Of a stretch of DNA of 64,000 bases, positions 22,978-34,143 are shown piece by piece. The DNA lies in assembly GCF_034140825.1 (NCBI RefSeq), contig NC_089041.1, positions 1,312,001-1,376,000 of the forward strand, read 5' to 3'. Positions within the stretch are counted from its first letter, which is position 1, and every line of letters begins with the position of its first letter. Under the pieces are notes generated by a model. That model worked only from the letters and a program-made list of their open reading frames with translations. It made no database searches and was not told the origin of the DNA. The position numbers were made by a program, and so were the translations under genes. This DNA is from Oryza sativa Japonica Group. Lineage: Eukaryota > Streptophyta > Magnoliopsida > Poales > Poaceae.

Positions 22978-25900
22978 TGATGAGGACATCACTTCGTCGG
23001 ATACGCTCGTAACTTCACACGCTCCAATAATAATTTCAAGTCCAAGACCAGTTCGGCCTCCGGAGACAGCACTGACTTCAAACGGACCTAGCGCCTTCAT
23101 GCTATCTCCGATTTGGGTGATCTTGGACTTCGTGGAAATCTTATCTCGCTACCTTTCAAACGCATCCGGTTTCATGTCCAAATTCATCTCGAGTCAACGG
23201 GAATCACCAAAATAAGACAGTGCTGTTGCTGAAACCGAACTTGGGCCTTGGGCCTTGTAATAGACTAGGCCCATCCCGGAAGTGTCTCCCTCCACCTCCA
23301 CAAATTAGCACTTAACCCTAGCTTTATTTTCCTCTATAAATAACTTTGTATATCCTCAAAAACAATTGGGTTTTGTTTAGTTGAATTTTGCCAAGTGCCA
23401 TTCACCTTGTCTCTAGTCCTCGCTCGATTAGTCGGCGACTATAGATTCAGAGCCCCCAATAGTTGGTGTGTTGATTTGCCGGGTCGATTAGATCTACCAC
23501 TTCAATCGCAACTATTCCTTTGTGCTTAATTCCCTATTTGCAATATTTAGATTGCATCTTATCTTGTTCTTGCAGTGTTCTCTCGTTTGCATTGCAGGGA
23601 TCATCAACCGCGCGTCACGGTTGGTACGACATCGTTTGTGGTGTAGCGATTGCACGGCGTCCTGGATTTGTTCTGGTTGGTAGCCACATCGCAAACGTCG
23701 CACTCGATCAAAGCGAGAGTTATCCCCCTCACCAGAAGATCGGGCCACGAGAGAGAGCGTCATCAGTTGGTATCAGAGCTTCAGTTGCTTGGTGAGGATT
23801 TTAGTTTTGTAATTTTTTTCCCATCGTCTACCATACAGCCGCAATATTTTTTTCCATCACCAAACTTTAGTTTGAGCCTTTCAAATTTCATTCAGTATTG
23901 TGTTCTTGAGTTTTGGTCCATTGTCGTGTCGAAAGTGCTGGTTTTAGTCGTAGCTCAGTCTGAGTTTTGAGCTTTGCATTTGGTCGTCGTCGTCTCGGTT
24001 GAGCAGTAGATCGGTTTGAGAGAAAAAAAATCCAGAGTTTCTGTTGGGTGAGATTTCTTTCCAGTGCATGCATGCATGGAATCGCGGTACGTGGTTACCA
24101 AATAAATAGCGCCTCAAATCAGGGACTAATCTTGGTTATTTCCTAGTTAGTTTCTGTGTCTATCCGAAGTGCATGTGCCAAGGATCGGTTTCCATATTCC
24201 TGGCACCACCCAAATAGGAGGTACGTAGTTTTCTCTGTAACTACACATTCACACGCACAAGCACCTGGTTGGTTGGTCTTTGGTCATTTGATTTTTTTTT
24301 CTTCTAGGCTTGAGTCCTTTGTAATCTTATTTACCAGCTATTCCATTTGGTAGATACCGCTTGCCAAAAAAAAAAGAAATAAAGAAAAGGCAGAAGGTGC
24401 AAAAAAAAAAAGAAAAAAAAAGAAAAAAAGAGCCGCACCAAAGAAAAAACAGAAAAAAAGAGAAAAAAAATCAGAAAAAGAAAGAGTGGAATTTTTTTTG
24501 TTGGAATCTTGGAGAGAGTTGCTTACTATAGCGAGTTGTGGATTGTCCGAGTGTGATCATTTGCTTGCTTAAGCTAGGATTGAGTCTAGGCTACGCCAGC
24601 AATTTTGACTAGTACTTTGGACTATTATTCAATTTCGCAAATCTGTTTGATTTTTGCTATTCCTTGTGATATAGTTAAGCCTACCAAGATCCACATACTC
24701 CTAACCTTTACAGGTCCGGCCTTGCAATTGCTCCACTCATCAAGCGTGTCATTGTGCCACGAACCAGCCACGGTGATTGACCTGTTTTGCATTCTTTGAG
24801 AATATTATAAGAATTTGGTATATGCTTGAGTGTTGAGTGCCTTCAAAAGCTCCACATATATATAGATTGTTAGGAACTGACACTTTCTTGTGAGTTTCTT
24901 TTGCTTGCTAACGATGTCAGGTACAAGTTCCGACGAACCAACACTGGAGAATCTAGCGCATAAACTGAAGGGTATGGAAAATTGGTATGAAGAGTTGATG
25001 CGTAATAGTAAATCATACAAGGAAAGCACAGATAAACATTTAAAAACCTTAAGTGAAAGCCTGGTGAAAGTAGTGGATCAAATTGAGAAAATGAATCAAT
25101 CACATAAACAATTAACTGAAAACATTCAGAATATGATTATTGAACATGAAAATATTGTGCGACGCATTGGTTTACTTGAGGCTGCAGGTGAAGAAGGTGC
25201 AGGTGCCACTGCTCATCGACACCAAAGATATGACGATGAAGACGAAGAGCAATCTGTTGCTGATGATGTGGAGGAAGACGAGAGTGTTGGAAATAGAAGA
25301 CAACGTCGAGTTAGGGACAAAGATGATCCTTTATCTAAGGTAAAATTTACTATGCCTTCTTTTGATGGTAAGTTTGAGCCTTCTGTTTATCTAGATTGGG
25401 AGTTAGCTGTTGAGCAAAAATTCTCTTGCTATGATTTTCCTGATAATAAGAAAGTTAAAGCTGCCAGTAGTGAATTTACCTCCTTTGCATCTCTATGGTG
25501 GAATAATATATGTGGTAGAGGACTTAGACCTAGAACATGGGATGATATGAAACGTACAATGAGGTCTAGATTTGTTCCTTCTTACTATGCTCGTGACATG
25601 TTAAATAAACTGCAACTTTTAAGACAATGTTCCAATTCTGTAGAAACATACTATCAAGAGATGATGATTGCTTTGTCACGATGTGATTTGCAAGAAACTG
25701 AGGATGCTAGAATTTCTAGGTTCTATGGAAGTCTTAATAGAGAGATTCGGGATATTCTTGAATATAAAGAATACAATACCATGAATAGATTATTCCATTT
25801 TGCATGCAAAGCTGAAAGAGAAGTGCAGGGACGCAACAAGCATAGAAGTTCTTTTGCAGGTGCTACTTCCACACGACAGTCAACACCACGTCAAGCTACT

Positions 25901-26887
25901 ACTGCCGTTCGTTCACCTACTTCTACGCCATCCAATGCTCAAGAAAAAAGCAAAAACGCTTCAGTTCAGACTCCAGCCAAGAGTGCAACTTCAGTAGCTT
26001 CCACTGGACGTACCCGTGATATTACATGTCATAAGTGCCATGGCATTGGACACATTGCACGTGACTGTCCAAATCGGCGAGCTCTATTTGTGAATGATGA
26101 TGGTGAGTATACTTCTACTAGTGATTGTGATGATGAATATGCTTTAGCTGCCACTGACCACGCAGGAGGACAAGATAATGATGACATCGAGGAAGTCCAT
26201 TTGCATCCAGAGTCGCTAGATCAGTATCCTAGCCTAATTGTCAAGCTAGCACTTAGTGCTAAAGAGAAGTGTGAAGAGCAAAACCAATGTCACAATTTGT
26301 TCCAAAGCAAAGTTCTTGTGAAAGACCATACCGTCAAAATGATTATTGATAGCGGGAGTTGCAACAATTTAGCAAGTGAAGAGATGGTCAAGAAGCTTGG
26401 CTTGACTACCCATCCACCTCCACGAATTAGCACTTAACCCTAGCTTTATTTTCCTCTATAAATAACTTTGTACATCCTCAAAAACAATTGGGTTTTGTTT
26501 AGTTGAATTTTGCCAAGTGCCATTCACCTTGTCTCTAGTCCTTGCTCGATTAGTCGGCGACTATAGATTCAGAGCCCCCAATAGTTAGTGTGTTGATTTG
26601 CCGGGTCGATTAGATCTACCACTTCAATCGCAACTATTCCTTTGTGCTTAATTCCCTATTCGCAATATTTAGATTGCATCTTATCTTGTTCTTGCAGTGT
26701 TCTCTCGTTTGCATTGTAGGGATCATCAACCGCGCGTCACGGTTGGTACGACATCGTTTGTGGTGTAGCGATTGCACGGCGTCCTGGATTTGTTCTGGTT
26801 GGTAGCCACATCGCAAACGTCGCACTCGATCAAAGCGAGAGTTATCCCCCTCACCAGAAGATCGTGCCACGAGAGAGAGCGTCATCA
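22978..26887 (+). mobile_element. Ty3/gypsy LTR retroelement, gag-only, incomplete fossil
   Basis: The 5' LTR is 22978-23765 (TGATGAGG ... GTCATCA). The initiator-tRNA-Met primer site TGGTATCAGAGC is at 23768-23779. A poly-A-rich leader follows, then a gag region about 24914-26437. Gag shows an N-terminal coiled coil, the gag core (WWNNICGRGLRPRTWDDMK), a zinc knuckle CHKCHGIGHIARDC and the start of an aspartic protease (IIDSGS). A right-end LTR portion of 475 bp is at 26413-26887. CCTGT flanks both ends as the target duplication. Reverse transcriptase, RNase H and integrase are absent, so it is broken and non-autonomous. The two LTR portions differ at about 7 of 475 sites by eye, suggesting roughly half a million years at 1.3e-8 per site per year. 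It predates the tandem duplication. Confidence 0.9.
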
Positions 26888-26965
26888 CCTGTACGCACAC
26901 AAGTTGCCTGATTTTTTTTCCTAGTGGACACACTCGTGTGTAAAAAGGATATGCTTTGCTAGCTA

Positions 26966-27185
26966 CTTCCTCCGTCCCAAAATATAACTATTTTTTATTT
27001 CGACATAGTTTTCGATATGCTATTTTGATTAATAATATCTAAAAAGAGTTGTATATTATGATAGTTCGTTTAATGATAAATCTAGTAACATCAATTTTAA
27101 ATGATGTATTTTTTTATTATTTTATTAATAGTTAAAGTTAAAAATGTTAGACTAGTCTATAAATATTTTTATTTTGGGACGGAGG
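26966..27185. mobile_element. Stowaway-type MITE
   Basis: CTTCCTCCGTCCCAAAATA at the left and TATTTTTATTTTGGGACGGAGG at the right are inverted and bounded by TA. A third Stowaway subfamily in this window. It sits at the edge of the PR-1 promoter relic. Confidence 0.85.
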
Positions 27186-27189
27186 TAAT

Positions 27190-27401
27190 CCCAGACATAT
27201 GCTTTTTTCTAGATAATGTGACATGGATATGTAGGCCAGAAAATTAAACATCAAGTTGCTAAAGAAAGTATGAGGAAGGTAACGTAAGTATGTGTGCCAA
27301 GACTAAAGAAGTGTGGATCCATGCATATATGGCTAGTTTGCTACAATTAATTGACCACTTATAATTAACTTTAGTTACATTAGTAGGAGTAGTTAGGATT
27401 A
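27190..27401 (+). pseudogene. Orphan PR-1 promoter fragment, left part (relic)
   Basis: This stretch matches the upstream region of PR-1 gene 3 in order: GATAATGTGACATGGATA (33412), CCAGAAAATTAAACATCAAG (33791), GAAAGTATG, TGTGTGCCAAGACTA (33856) and AATTGACCACTTA (33909). It is interrupted by the MULE; the match resumes at 32574. No PR-1 coding sequence follows. The W-box core TTGACC is kept (27351). Confidence 0.75.
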
Positions 27402-27797
27402 AAAAAACTAGAGTAAAATACAGTAGCGGCCCTTAAACTTGAGGGCGGATGTCATCCAGGTCCATTAACTTGCAAATCGTGTAATTAGACCACTAAACTT
27501 GCTAAATGTACCATCGCCGGTCCAAAATGCCATTTGACCGCGGTCGCGCCGACGTGGCATGCCACGTGCACAGCTGAGCTGGACCACACCGTGCGTGACA
27601 CACCGCCCACGCCTTGTCGTTTTTCATCCAGGCCCCTCTCTTTTTCTCATTTGGTTTCCACCACTGCTTCTTCTTCCCTGAAGCGCCCAAAATCTAAGCG
27701 CCGACTAGGGTTGCGATTGAGGGCAAGTTTCGGCGGCGGAGCAGGTTGCGGCAGGTTCGTCGGCGGAGCAGGTCTCGGCAGGGTTCGGCGACGGAGT

Positions 27798-28340
27798 ATG
27801 TCGTGGCAGGGTTCTTTGGCGGAGCAGGTCTCGGCGGGCTTCGGCGGCGGAGCGGCTGGGTTGAAGGCGATGGCAGGCTCGAGCTCCAGTTGGAGCACAA
27901 CACGGTGGGCGACAGAAATATCCAGGCAAGGTAAAACCTTTCCATCTCCCATTCGGTACCTGGAGAGTACTTTGTTGAAGTCAGTTGGTTTATTCATTTT
28001 GAATGTGCAGAATGGTGGATGCAAATTACGGCAGTGGTATGAACCAGGGACAACGTCGTATTTGAAGCAGGTTTTGAATGATTTAGTCAGCACTGTTCGT
28101 GAAGTGAAGACAGAGAACTCTGAAATTAGAGCATCCCTTGCCAACTCAAGAGCTATGATTGATGGACTTGTCACTGAACGCAATGTCTATGAAGCAAAGA
28201 GCAGGGGACAAAAAGAGGAATGTGGCTCAGTTACTAAAATGGCCTATAGAATCAAGATGTTAGAAGAGAGTAGAAGATCTATGTTGTCAGTTATTGTTGG
28301 TTTTGTAGTAGTCATATTTGCACTATTGCTTCTTAGGTAG
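27798..28340 (+). CDS. MULE accessory gene with GRF-like remnant, coiled coil and C-terminal membrane tail
   Basis: 180 aa from the ATG at 27798 (MSWQGSLAEQ). The frame is open further upstream only through a TTG in the terminal repeat. Residues near 70-95 (NGGCKLRQWYEPGTTSYLKQ) resemble the end of GRF-type zinc-finger proteins common in grasses, but most of the zinc ligands are missing. A predicted coiled coil follows (about 95-155, EVKTENSEIRASLANSR). It ends with one membrane segment, SVIVGFVVVIFALLLLR. A different start at 27870 (MAGSSSSW) is possible. Known: GRF proteins bind nucleic acids. Inference: a captured or second MULE gene; function unknown. It lies at the opposite end from the transposase and is transcribed toward it. 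Confidence 0.5.
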   Translation: MSWQGSLAEQVSAGFGGGAAGLKAMAGSSSSWSTTRWATEISRQGKTFPSPIRYLESTLLKSVGLFILNVQNGGCKLRQWYEPGTTSYLKQVLNDLVSTVREVKTENSEIRASLANSRAMIDGLVTERNVYEAKSRGQKEECGSVTKMAYRIKMLEESRRSMLSVIVGFVVVIFALLLLR

Positions 28341-28856
28341 ATACCAAAGTTTGATGGATATGGATGTATTGGTGCTGGTGTGTTTTGTGTCAGCTGAAAT
28401 AAGGCACTTGAGTGACCTTTTGTGTATGCTGAATCTGAACCATGTATGGAAAATGTATGCTAAATGCTATTATGTGAAGCTGAAATCTGAGATTTTGTTC
28501 TGAAAATCGACATCTCTAATTTTTTTCAGCAGACAACTGTTATTTTGTTCTAGCATATGAAATGTCCTGTAAAACTGTCATATGGAAATAGCAAACATGC
28601 ATCATGCATTACAGGCAGTAATTTCGCATATTCATCACAATACCAAATTTCTGGCATTTAGTAGTATTTCCAGTACTACATTTAGTGAACACATGTCTGG
28701 CATCACAAAAATCCCATGTTCTATCACAAAATAGCCACAAGTTTGGCAGCACAAAATCAAGCAAGCATGCCCATGAAATCCATACAAGGTTGAAATTTTT
28801 GCATAACAAAGTACTACTAACACTAAAGGACCATCAAACATATGGTCTAACACATA

Positions 28857-31800
28857 TCACTTGTTTGTAGCAGTAGCTTTCTTCCTGGGAGCTCTGTTCT
28901 TTGAAGTAGTAGCAGCAACTCCTGAAACTCCTTCAGTTGTACACTTCCTTTTGTTGGCCCTAGATTTTCCCTCTTTTGTTGCTGTGGTCATAGGGGTAGA
29001 TACTACAGCTGGCTGGTTTGAAAGAATGTACTGGTTATCTGGGAGAGGACCATGTGTAGTTTCCATTTGACTCACTTGTGATGATTCCTCAAACATCTGT
29101 GCAACCATAGGATTAGGAACTTGTGATAGTAATTGGTCATATGCAGACTGAGATTGGGTCAGCACCTACAAGTTTACAAAGGTAATTAAGATAGAGTTAT
29201 AATTAATAGGGTACTGATAATAGAGTGATAAGATAGAGTATTGTTTCATTACCTCTACTGGTTCTTGCTCAGATTCATGCAACTCTTCTGTAGAACTTGC
29301 AGCTGGGGTCCTACTTGTCTTCAGTTTGGGTTTGAGTCCAGCCTTTCTCAGTGGGCACCCTTTCTTGTTATGTCCAGGCTCTTTGCAGTAAGAGCAGTGC
29401 ATCTCCACACCATGCTTGGACATTTTAGGCCCATTTTTTCCCTGTACCTCATGTGGTGCTTTCCTCCTAGACTTATGTGGTCTGCCAACCTTTTTCTCAT
29501 ATATTGGAGGCTTCACTTCTGGCCCATTCACCTGAGCCCACTTAGTCATATCATTGCAGGGCCAAATGTTAAATGCATATGCTCTGGAGAATGCTTCTAA
29601 ACTATAGCAGGGTGGAAGAACTGACTCGGCACTAATTCTCTCACTCCTTAAGCATGAGATAGCATGGTTACAAGGGATGCCTGTTAGATCCCATCTCCTG
29701 CAGTCAAAATGTTTAGCACTAAGGTCAACAATGTACTTGAAATTCCTATCTTCCACCTGAAAAATCCCTTTCCCGGCTGGCAAAACATAACATGTGTTTG
29801 CCATATCTGCATTTTTCAGTACTTTCTTCCTGATCTTGGGGCATATAGGCCCATGCCATTGCTCTGCCACTTCTTTCTGCTTACTGTAATGCCTACTCAT
29901 TACTTGGCTTTTGATCTTTTCAAACATACTCAGGATTGGCAATTCCCTAGCTTCTAAGATGTACTTGTTGAATACTTCACAATTATTGTTCAACAAGATA
30001 TCACACTTAGGGAATTCACTGAAATAAGCTCTGACCCAAGTTTTAGGAGGCATCTTTTGAAGCCACTCATATGCATCCTGATTAAGAGATTTCATTTCTT
30101 CCATGTTGGCATTCCACTCAACCTCTGAACTTGATCTAGCACATGCCCATAACTGGTTTTTCAGATTCTCACCTTTGAAATGTACCTGAAAATTGGAGTA
30201 CAGATGTCTAACACAAAATCTATGTTCTGAATCAGGGAAAATCTGTTGGACAGCTGGTATAAGACCCTGTATCATGTAAAAACAAACATGGAATTTGAAA
30301 TATGTCAGATTATAAGAACAAAACTTATAAGACAAAAATAAAGAACAAGTATACCTTTTGCTTATCAGTCATTATTGTCCATGGGTAGGTATTGTCAATG
30401 CCCAGGTCTTCCTTTAGGGTATATAGAAACCATGTCCAAGACCTCAATGACTCTTTCTCAACCACAGCTATTGCAATTGGATATATGCAATCATTAGGGT
30501 CAATGCCTACTGCTGTTAGGATTTGTCCACCAAATTTAGTCTTGATGTGGCAACCATCCAAACATATCAAAGGCCTACATCCACTCAGAAACCCTCTCTT
30601 ACATGCATCAAAGGACATGTAATATGTGCTGAAACAACTGTCTACCAGGTTCAAAAAGAAGCAACTGCCTGGATTAGACCTTCTTAGCTCAGCCCCATAG
30701 TTCCACAACTAATTATATTGTTGAATCTCATCACCATATATGGCCTTGAAGGCCAATCTCCTTGCCCTGGCTAGCTTGCTTCTAGATGGAGTCAGATTCC
30801 ATTCTAATTGGACTAACTTTGCAAACCCTCCAAGTGTCATCTTATCATTTGCTCTAAAAGTTTCAATGTACTTCTCAGATAGCCATTTAGCAGTACACCT
30901 TTTCAGCACCCATTCCTTCTGACATTTATGCTCCCCAAGATATGTCTTCACCATCATTGACTTGGACCTGCTATCAAATGATGCATATAAGTTCCATGGG
31001 CAACCCTCAACACAGTGGGCCCTAAGTCTTTTTTGCTCATTCCTAGGTATCTTGATGTCCACTCTAGCCTTCAAACTGTACTCTGTTATGGCCTTTCTAA
31101 GTACTTCTACTGAAGGAAACACCATGCCAACCTTAAAAACTGGGTTCTTAACATCCTCTGCCATGAAAGCCTTGAACTTTAATCTCACTTCACCTTCATC
31201 ATCTGAATCTGGGAGCTGCAAATCTTCATCATCAGTGGAAACTTCCTCCCCATCAGAATTTCTAACTACTATTTCTTTCCTCTTCAACTGACTGCCCTTA
31301 GCTTTCTTCCAAGACTTTGCCTTGCAGTCAGATAAGTCTTCAACACCCATATCAACATTGTCAACATACAAGTCATCATCTGCATCTGATATATCATAGT
31401 CACTGTCCACAAAATCTGTGTCATCTTCTAAGCTACCATCACTGTCACTGTCATCTTGTTTGTTTGGCACCTTCCTATCAGCAGTTGGCATCTTCCTAGG
31501 ACTAAGCACCCTAGGCAATTCACTAATAGGATTAGCTACTACATCATCCCAATCTACACCTGCAATTGTGTCACCCTGATCAAAGTAGATAATAAAATTC
31601 TTAACCTTGTGCACAACTGATTTCATCACTTCAAAGTCAGCCCTAGTAGATATAACCCTAAGGCCATCTTCAAGAGTCCTTCCAGGGAGCAACCAATAAG
31701 CCTTAAAATCTGGAGTCATATCATACCCAAGCATAGCTAAAAATTCATCCAAACAAACAATATCCCATGTTCCTGCTTCACAGTGGTCAATCCAATTTAT

Positions 31801-31890
31801 TGTTTGATCTACATATGCCCTGTTGCTACTTTGACCAACAAAAAAACCACCATGGTGTACCTCAGCGGTGAATTTACCATCATCAGGACC
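28857..31890 (-). CDS. MuDR-type MULE transposase
   Basis: Exons on the minus strand: about 31890-30355, 30266-29253, 29165-28857, with GT..AG introns (TDKQK joins [10 protein letters not shown]). The N-terminal region carries FTAEVHHGGFFVGQSS. Then come an acidic linker (SDSDGSLEDDTDFVDSD), the MULE DNA-binding region (CVEGCPWNLYASFDSR), and the DDE catalytic core ([34 protein letters not shown]). After that are a SWIM-like finger ([15 protein letters not shown]) and a CCHC knuckle ([14 protein letters not shown]). The catalytic domain would cut and join DNA at the terminal repeats. One in-frame TAG lies at 30709-30711, between QQYN and LWNYG; the rest is open. The start codon is not resolved; an acceptor AG just before 31890 suggests an upstream exon. 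Confidence 0.85.
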
Positions 31891-32573
31891 TGCATTGCAA
31901 TCCTAATTAGCTGTATTACTCTCATGTTCTAGCCTACTCGAGAACAATGTCAGGATAATCATCCTACAGGGAAAAATAACATCTTTTTTGCATAACAAAC
32001 GCCTTATTCCTTTGTATCTATCTACCAACATCAATCAGTGCATGCTAACCCTGCAGATTAATGGACGAACGAAATTTTGAAGTTATACTCACTGTACAAC
32101 GGAGGCCCTTCCCCTTCCAGGCGGAAAATCATGCCTCCTCCCCGCGATTATGGTCGGCGGGAGGCCGCAACAGCCAATCGATCTCGCCTCTTTGCGCTTC
32201 CGTTGGAACCCTATTTCTCCGGCGATCACCCCCCTCACGATCTCCGCTGCACTCTGCGCTAGGGCACTCCGGGGAAGACGAAGCAGCAGTGGATGACGAA
32301 AGAAAATGAGAAAAACAGAGGGGCCTCGATGAAAAAAAAACAAGTGTGGCCGGTGACACACACGGTGCGCGTGAGAAAAGGCACGGTGCGGGCCAGCTCA
32401 GCTGTGCACATGGCATGCCACGTCGGCGCGACCACGGTCAAATGACATTTTGGACCGGCGATGGTACATTTAGCAAGTTTAGTGGCCTAATTACACGATT
32501 TACAAGTTAATGGACCTAGATGATATCCGCCCGCAAGTTTAAGGGCCGCTACTGTATTTTACTCAAAAAACTA

Positions 32574-32640
32574 TACTAGAGGTAAACGTGTGACAGTACA
32601 AGACCAGTCAAAGTCTTTCCAACGTCTCTCGCATGCTGTA
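32574..32640 (+). pseudogene. Orphan PR-1 promoter fragment, right part (relic)
   Basis: ACTAGAGGTAAACGTGTGAC, GACCAGTCAAAGTCTTTCCA and CTCTCG match the region 33950-34015 of PR-1 gene 3. They continue the relic that the MULE split. The match ends before a TATA box would appear, and no PR-1 frame follows. Confidence 0.7.
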
Positions 32641-33056
32641 CGTACGTACTATAACACGTAGTAGTAGAACCGTACGTACGTCTTCGTGAGTTAGGTAATT
32701 AATATGCGGCTACACGAGAGGAAAAGGCCAAGGAAAATCATTGGAAAGTTCATTGCAACGTGCCAAATATTAATATTGCCTCTGTGCATGCTCAACGTTA
32801 TATCTTGTGCCTCCAGCTGGGCATATATTATGGTATGATCCTTAATTTTAATCTTGAAAGAAACTACCTTTTTACCATTTCTTTAATTCTTTAGATAAGA
32901 AAAAGAAAAATATTCTCTAGAAACCATATCTGTCACGGTATCCACCTTGTCATCGGCTATGTCAGTGTTACTCGAAGCTTTATTTCTAATTAAGGGTATC
33001 TTTACTCTATGTGTGTGTGTATATTGATATTTCTCAACCAGGTTATGAATAGGGCC
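32641..33056. other. Spacer
   Basis: AT-rich with CGTACGTAC motifs near 32640-32680. No gene or transposon boundary seen. Confidence 0.4.
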
Positions 33057-33300
33057 CACTATTGTTGTTGTAACTTTAAGTATTGCATTAGAGTTAGAAA
33101 AGGGATGAACCTAGCTTTGGGTTAAGCCCTCAACCGGTTCGTGGAGTGTTGTGGAAAAAAATGGTGACGGTTACCTCTGACGAACGTCCTCCGTCAAATG
33201 TGAGTAAAGTCATCAGCGACCACTAATCTCTGACTAGGACCAAAACACGTCAAAGGTGACGGTTTGAATACCGTCAGAGATGACCTGATTCGGCGTAGTG
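33057..33300. mobile_element. CACTA-like terminal fragment (tentative)
   Basis: The right end reads CGGCGTAGTG, the reverse complement of a CACTA terminus (CACTACGCCG). Mirrored GTGACGG / CCGTCA motifs occur inside, like subterminal repeats. The left border is a guess (CACTATTG at 33057). Non-coding remnant. Confidence 0.4.
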
Positions 33301-34049
33301 TGCATAGCTTTATATGAGCCTGTACTTAGGCCTTGAGCTATGGCCGAGGTAGCCCGGTTATGATCCATCATTGGTTGGGAGCCATCACAACTTTGAAAGA
33401 CACATTTTCGGATAATGTGATATGGATACATATGCACACACACTAGAATACTAGATGATACCCCGTGCAGTGCAGACGGAATATTGGTGTGTGCAATGCA
33501 GTTGTAAAATTTCAATACGTACATACGAGAAAGATTATATATACACGCTGATATGAACTATAGAAGTGTCATCCAATGTGTTGTCAAGTGATGGTGTAAC
33601 TTCTTTACAGTAATAACGTTCTACGCTAGCTAAGTAAATCACTGAATGCTAAGTTATTTACTAATTAGTGATGAATAGTAGCTACAAAATGGATTAAGCA
33701 TAGGAATGATCCAATATATGGCTCTCTTTTTTTAAAATTATGTGGTTTAATGCATGTTGAGCTATTGGCTATAGGATATATAAATAAGCCAGAAAAATAA
33801 ACATCAAGTTGCATTCACTACCTGCCCAGATGAAGAAAGTATGCAGCTGAGCTGTGTGCCAAAGACTATTAAAGTACAGTGTGAATACATGCATGGAAAG
33901 TTTGCGACAATTGACCACTTAATTATATTTAGTGGAAGTAATTAACATCTACTAGAAGCAACGTGACAGTGCAGGACCAAGTCTAAAGTGTCTTTCCAAC
34001 CTCGATCTCTCGTAATCGAGCTTAGCTATAGCTCTCATGATTTAACTGC
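33301..34049 (+). promoter_or_regulatory. Upstream region of PR-1 gene 3
   Basis: Shares long blocks with the orphan relic at 27190-27401 and 32574-32640, except for about 350 bp (33436-33783) found only here, so an insertion or loss separates them. A W-box core TTGACC lies at 33911-33916 in a conserved block, 228 bp before the ATG. Confidence 0.6.
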
Positions 34050-34057
34050 TATAAATA
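34050..34057 (+). promoter_or_regulatory. TATA box of PR-1 gene 3
   Basis: TATAAATA, 94 bp before the ATG at 34144. Confidence 0.7.
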
Positions 34058-34143
34058 CCTCAGCAAGCAACAAGTCTCAGCACAAGACATTAATTAATTA
34101 GCTTGAGAAACTCATCTGCTGGATCGAGCTTCTCTGTTAATTA

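Larger units (their letters stand above)
27411..32564. mobile_element. MULE (Mutator-like) DNA transposon, 5,154 bp
   Basis: Terminal inverted repeats of about 175 bp start GAGTAAAATACAGTAGCGGC and are about 95% identical by eye. A perfect 9-bp target duplication AAAAAACTA lies at 27402-27410 and 32565-32573, the hallmark of Mutator. Two genes read inward from the ends: a small + strand gene (27798-28340) and a MuDR-type transposase on - (28857 to about 31890). The terminal repeats are GC-rich and probably act as promoters. The transposase frame has one in-frame stop, so this copy may be inactive. Confidence 0.95.

Noticed and set aside
24914-26437. Gag region taken as a host zinc-knuckle protein gene
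   Set aside because: It is bounded by LTR sequence, a tRNA-Met primer site and a 5-bp target duplication, so it belongs to a retroelement.
29166-30335. Host SWIM zinc-finger (FAR1/MUSTANG-type domesticated) gene
   Set aside because: It is enclosed by 175-bp terminal inverted repeats and a 9-bp target duplication, so it is the transposase of a MULE and not domesticated.
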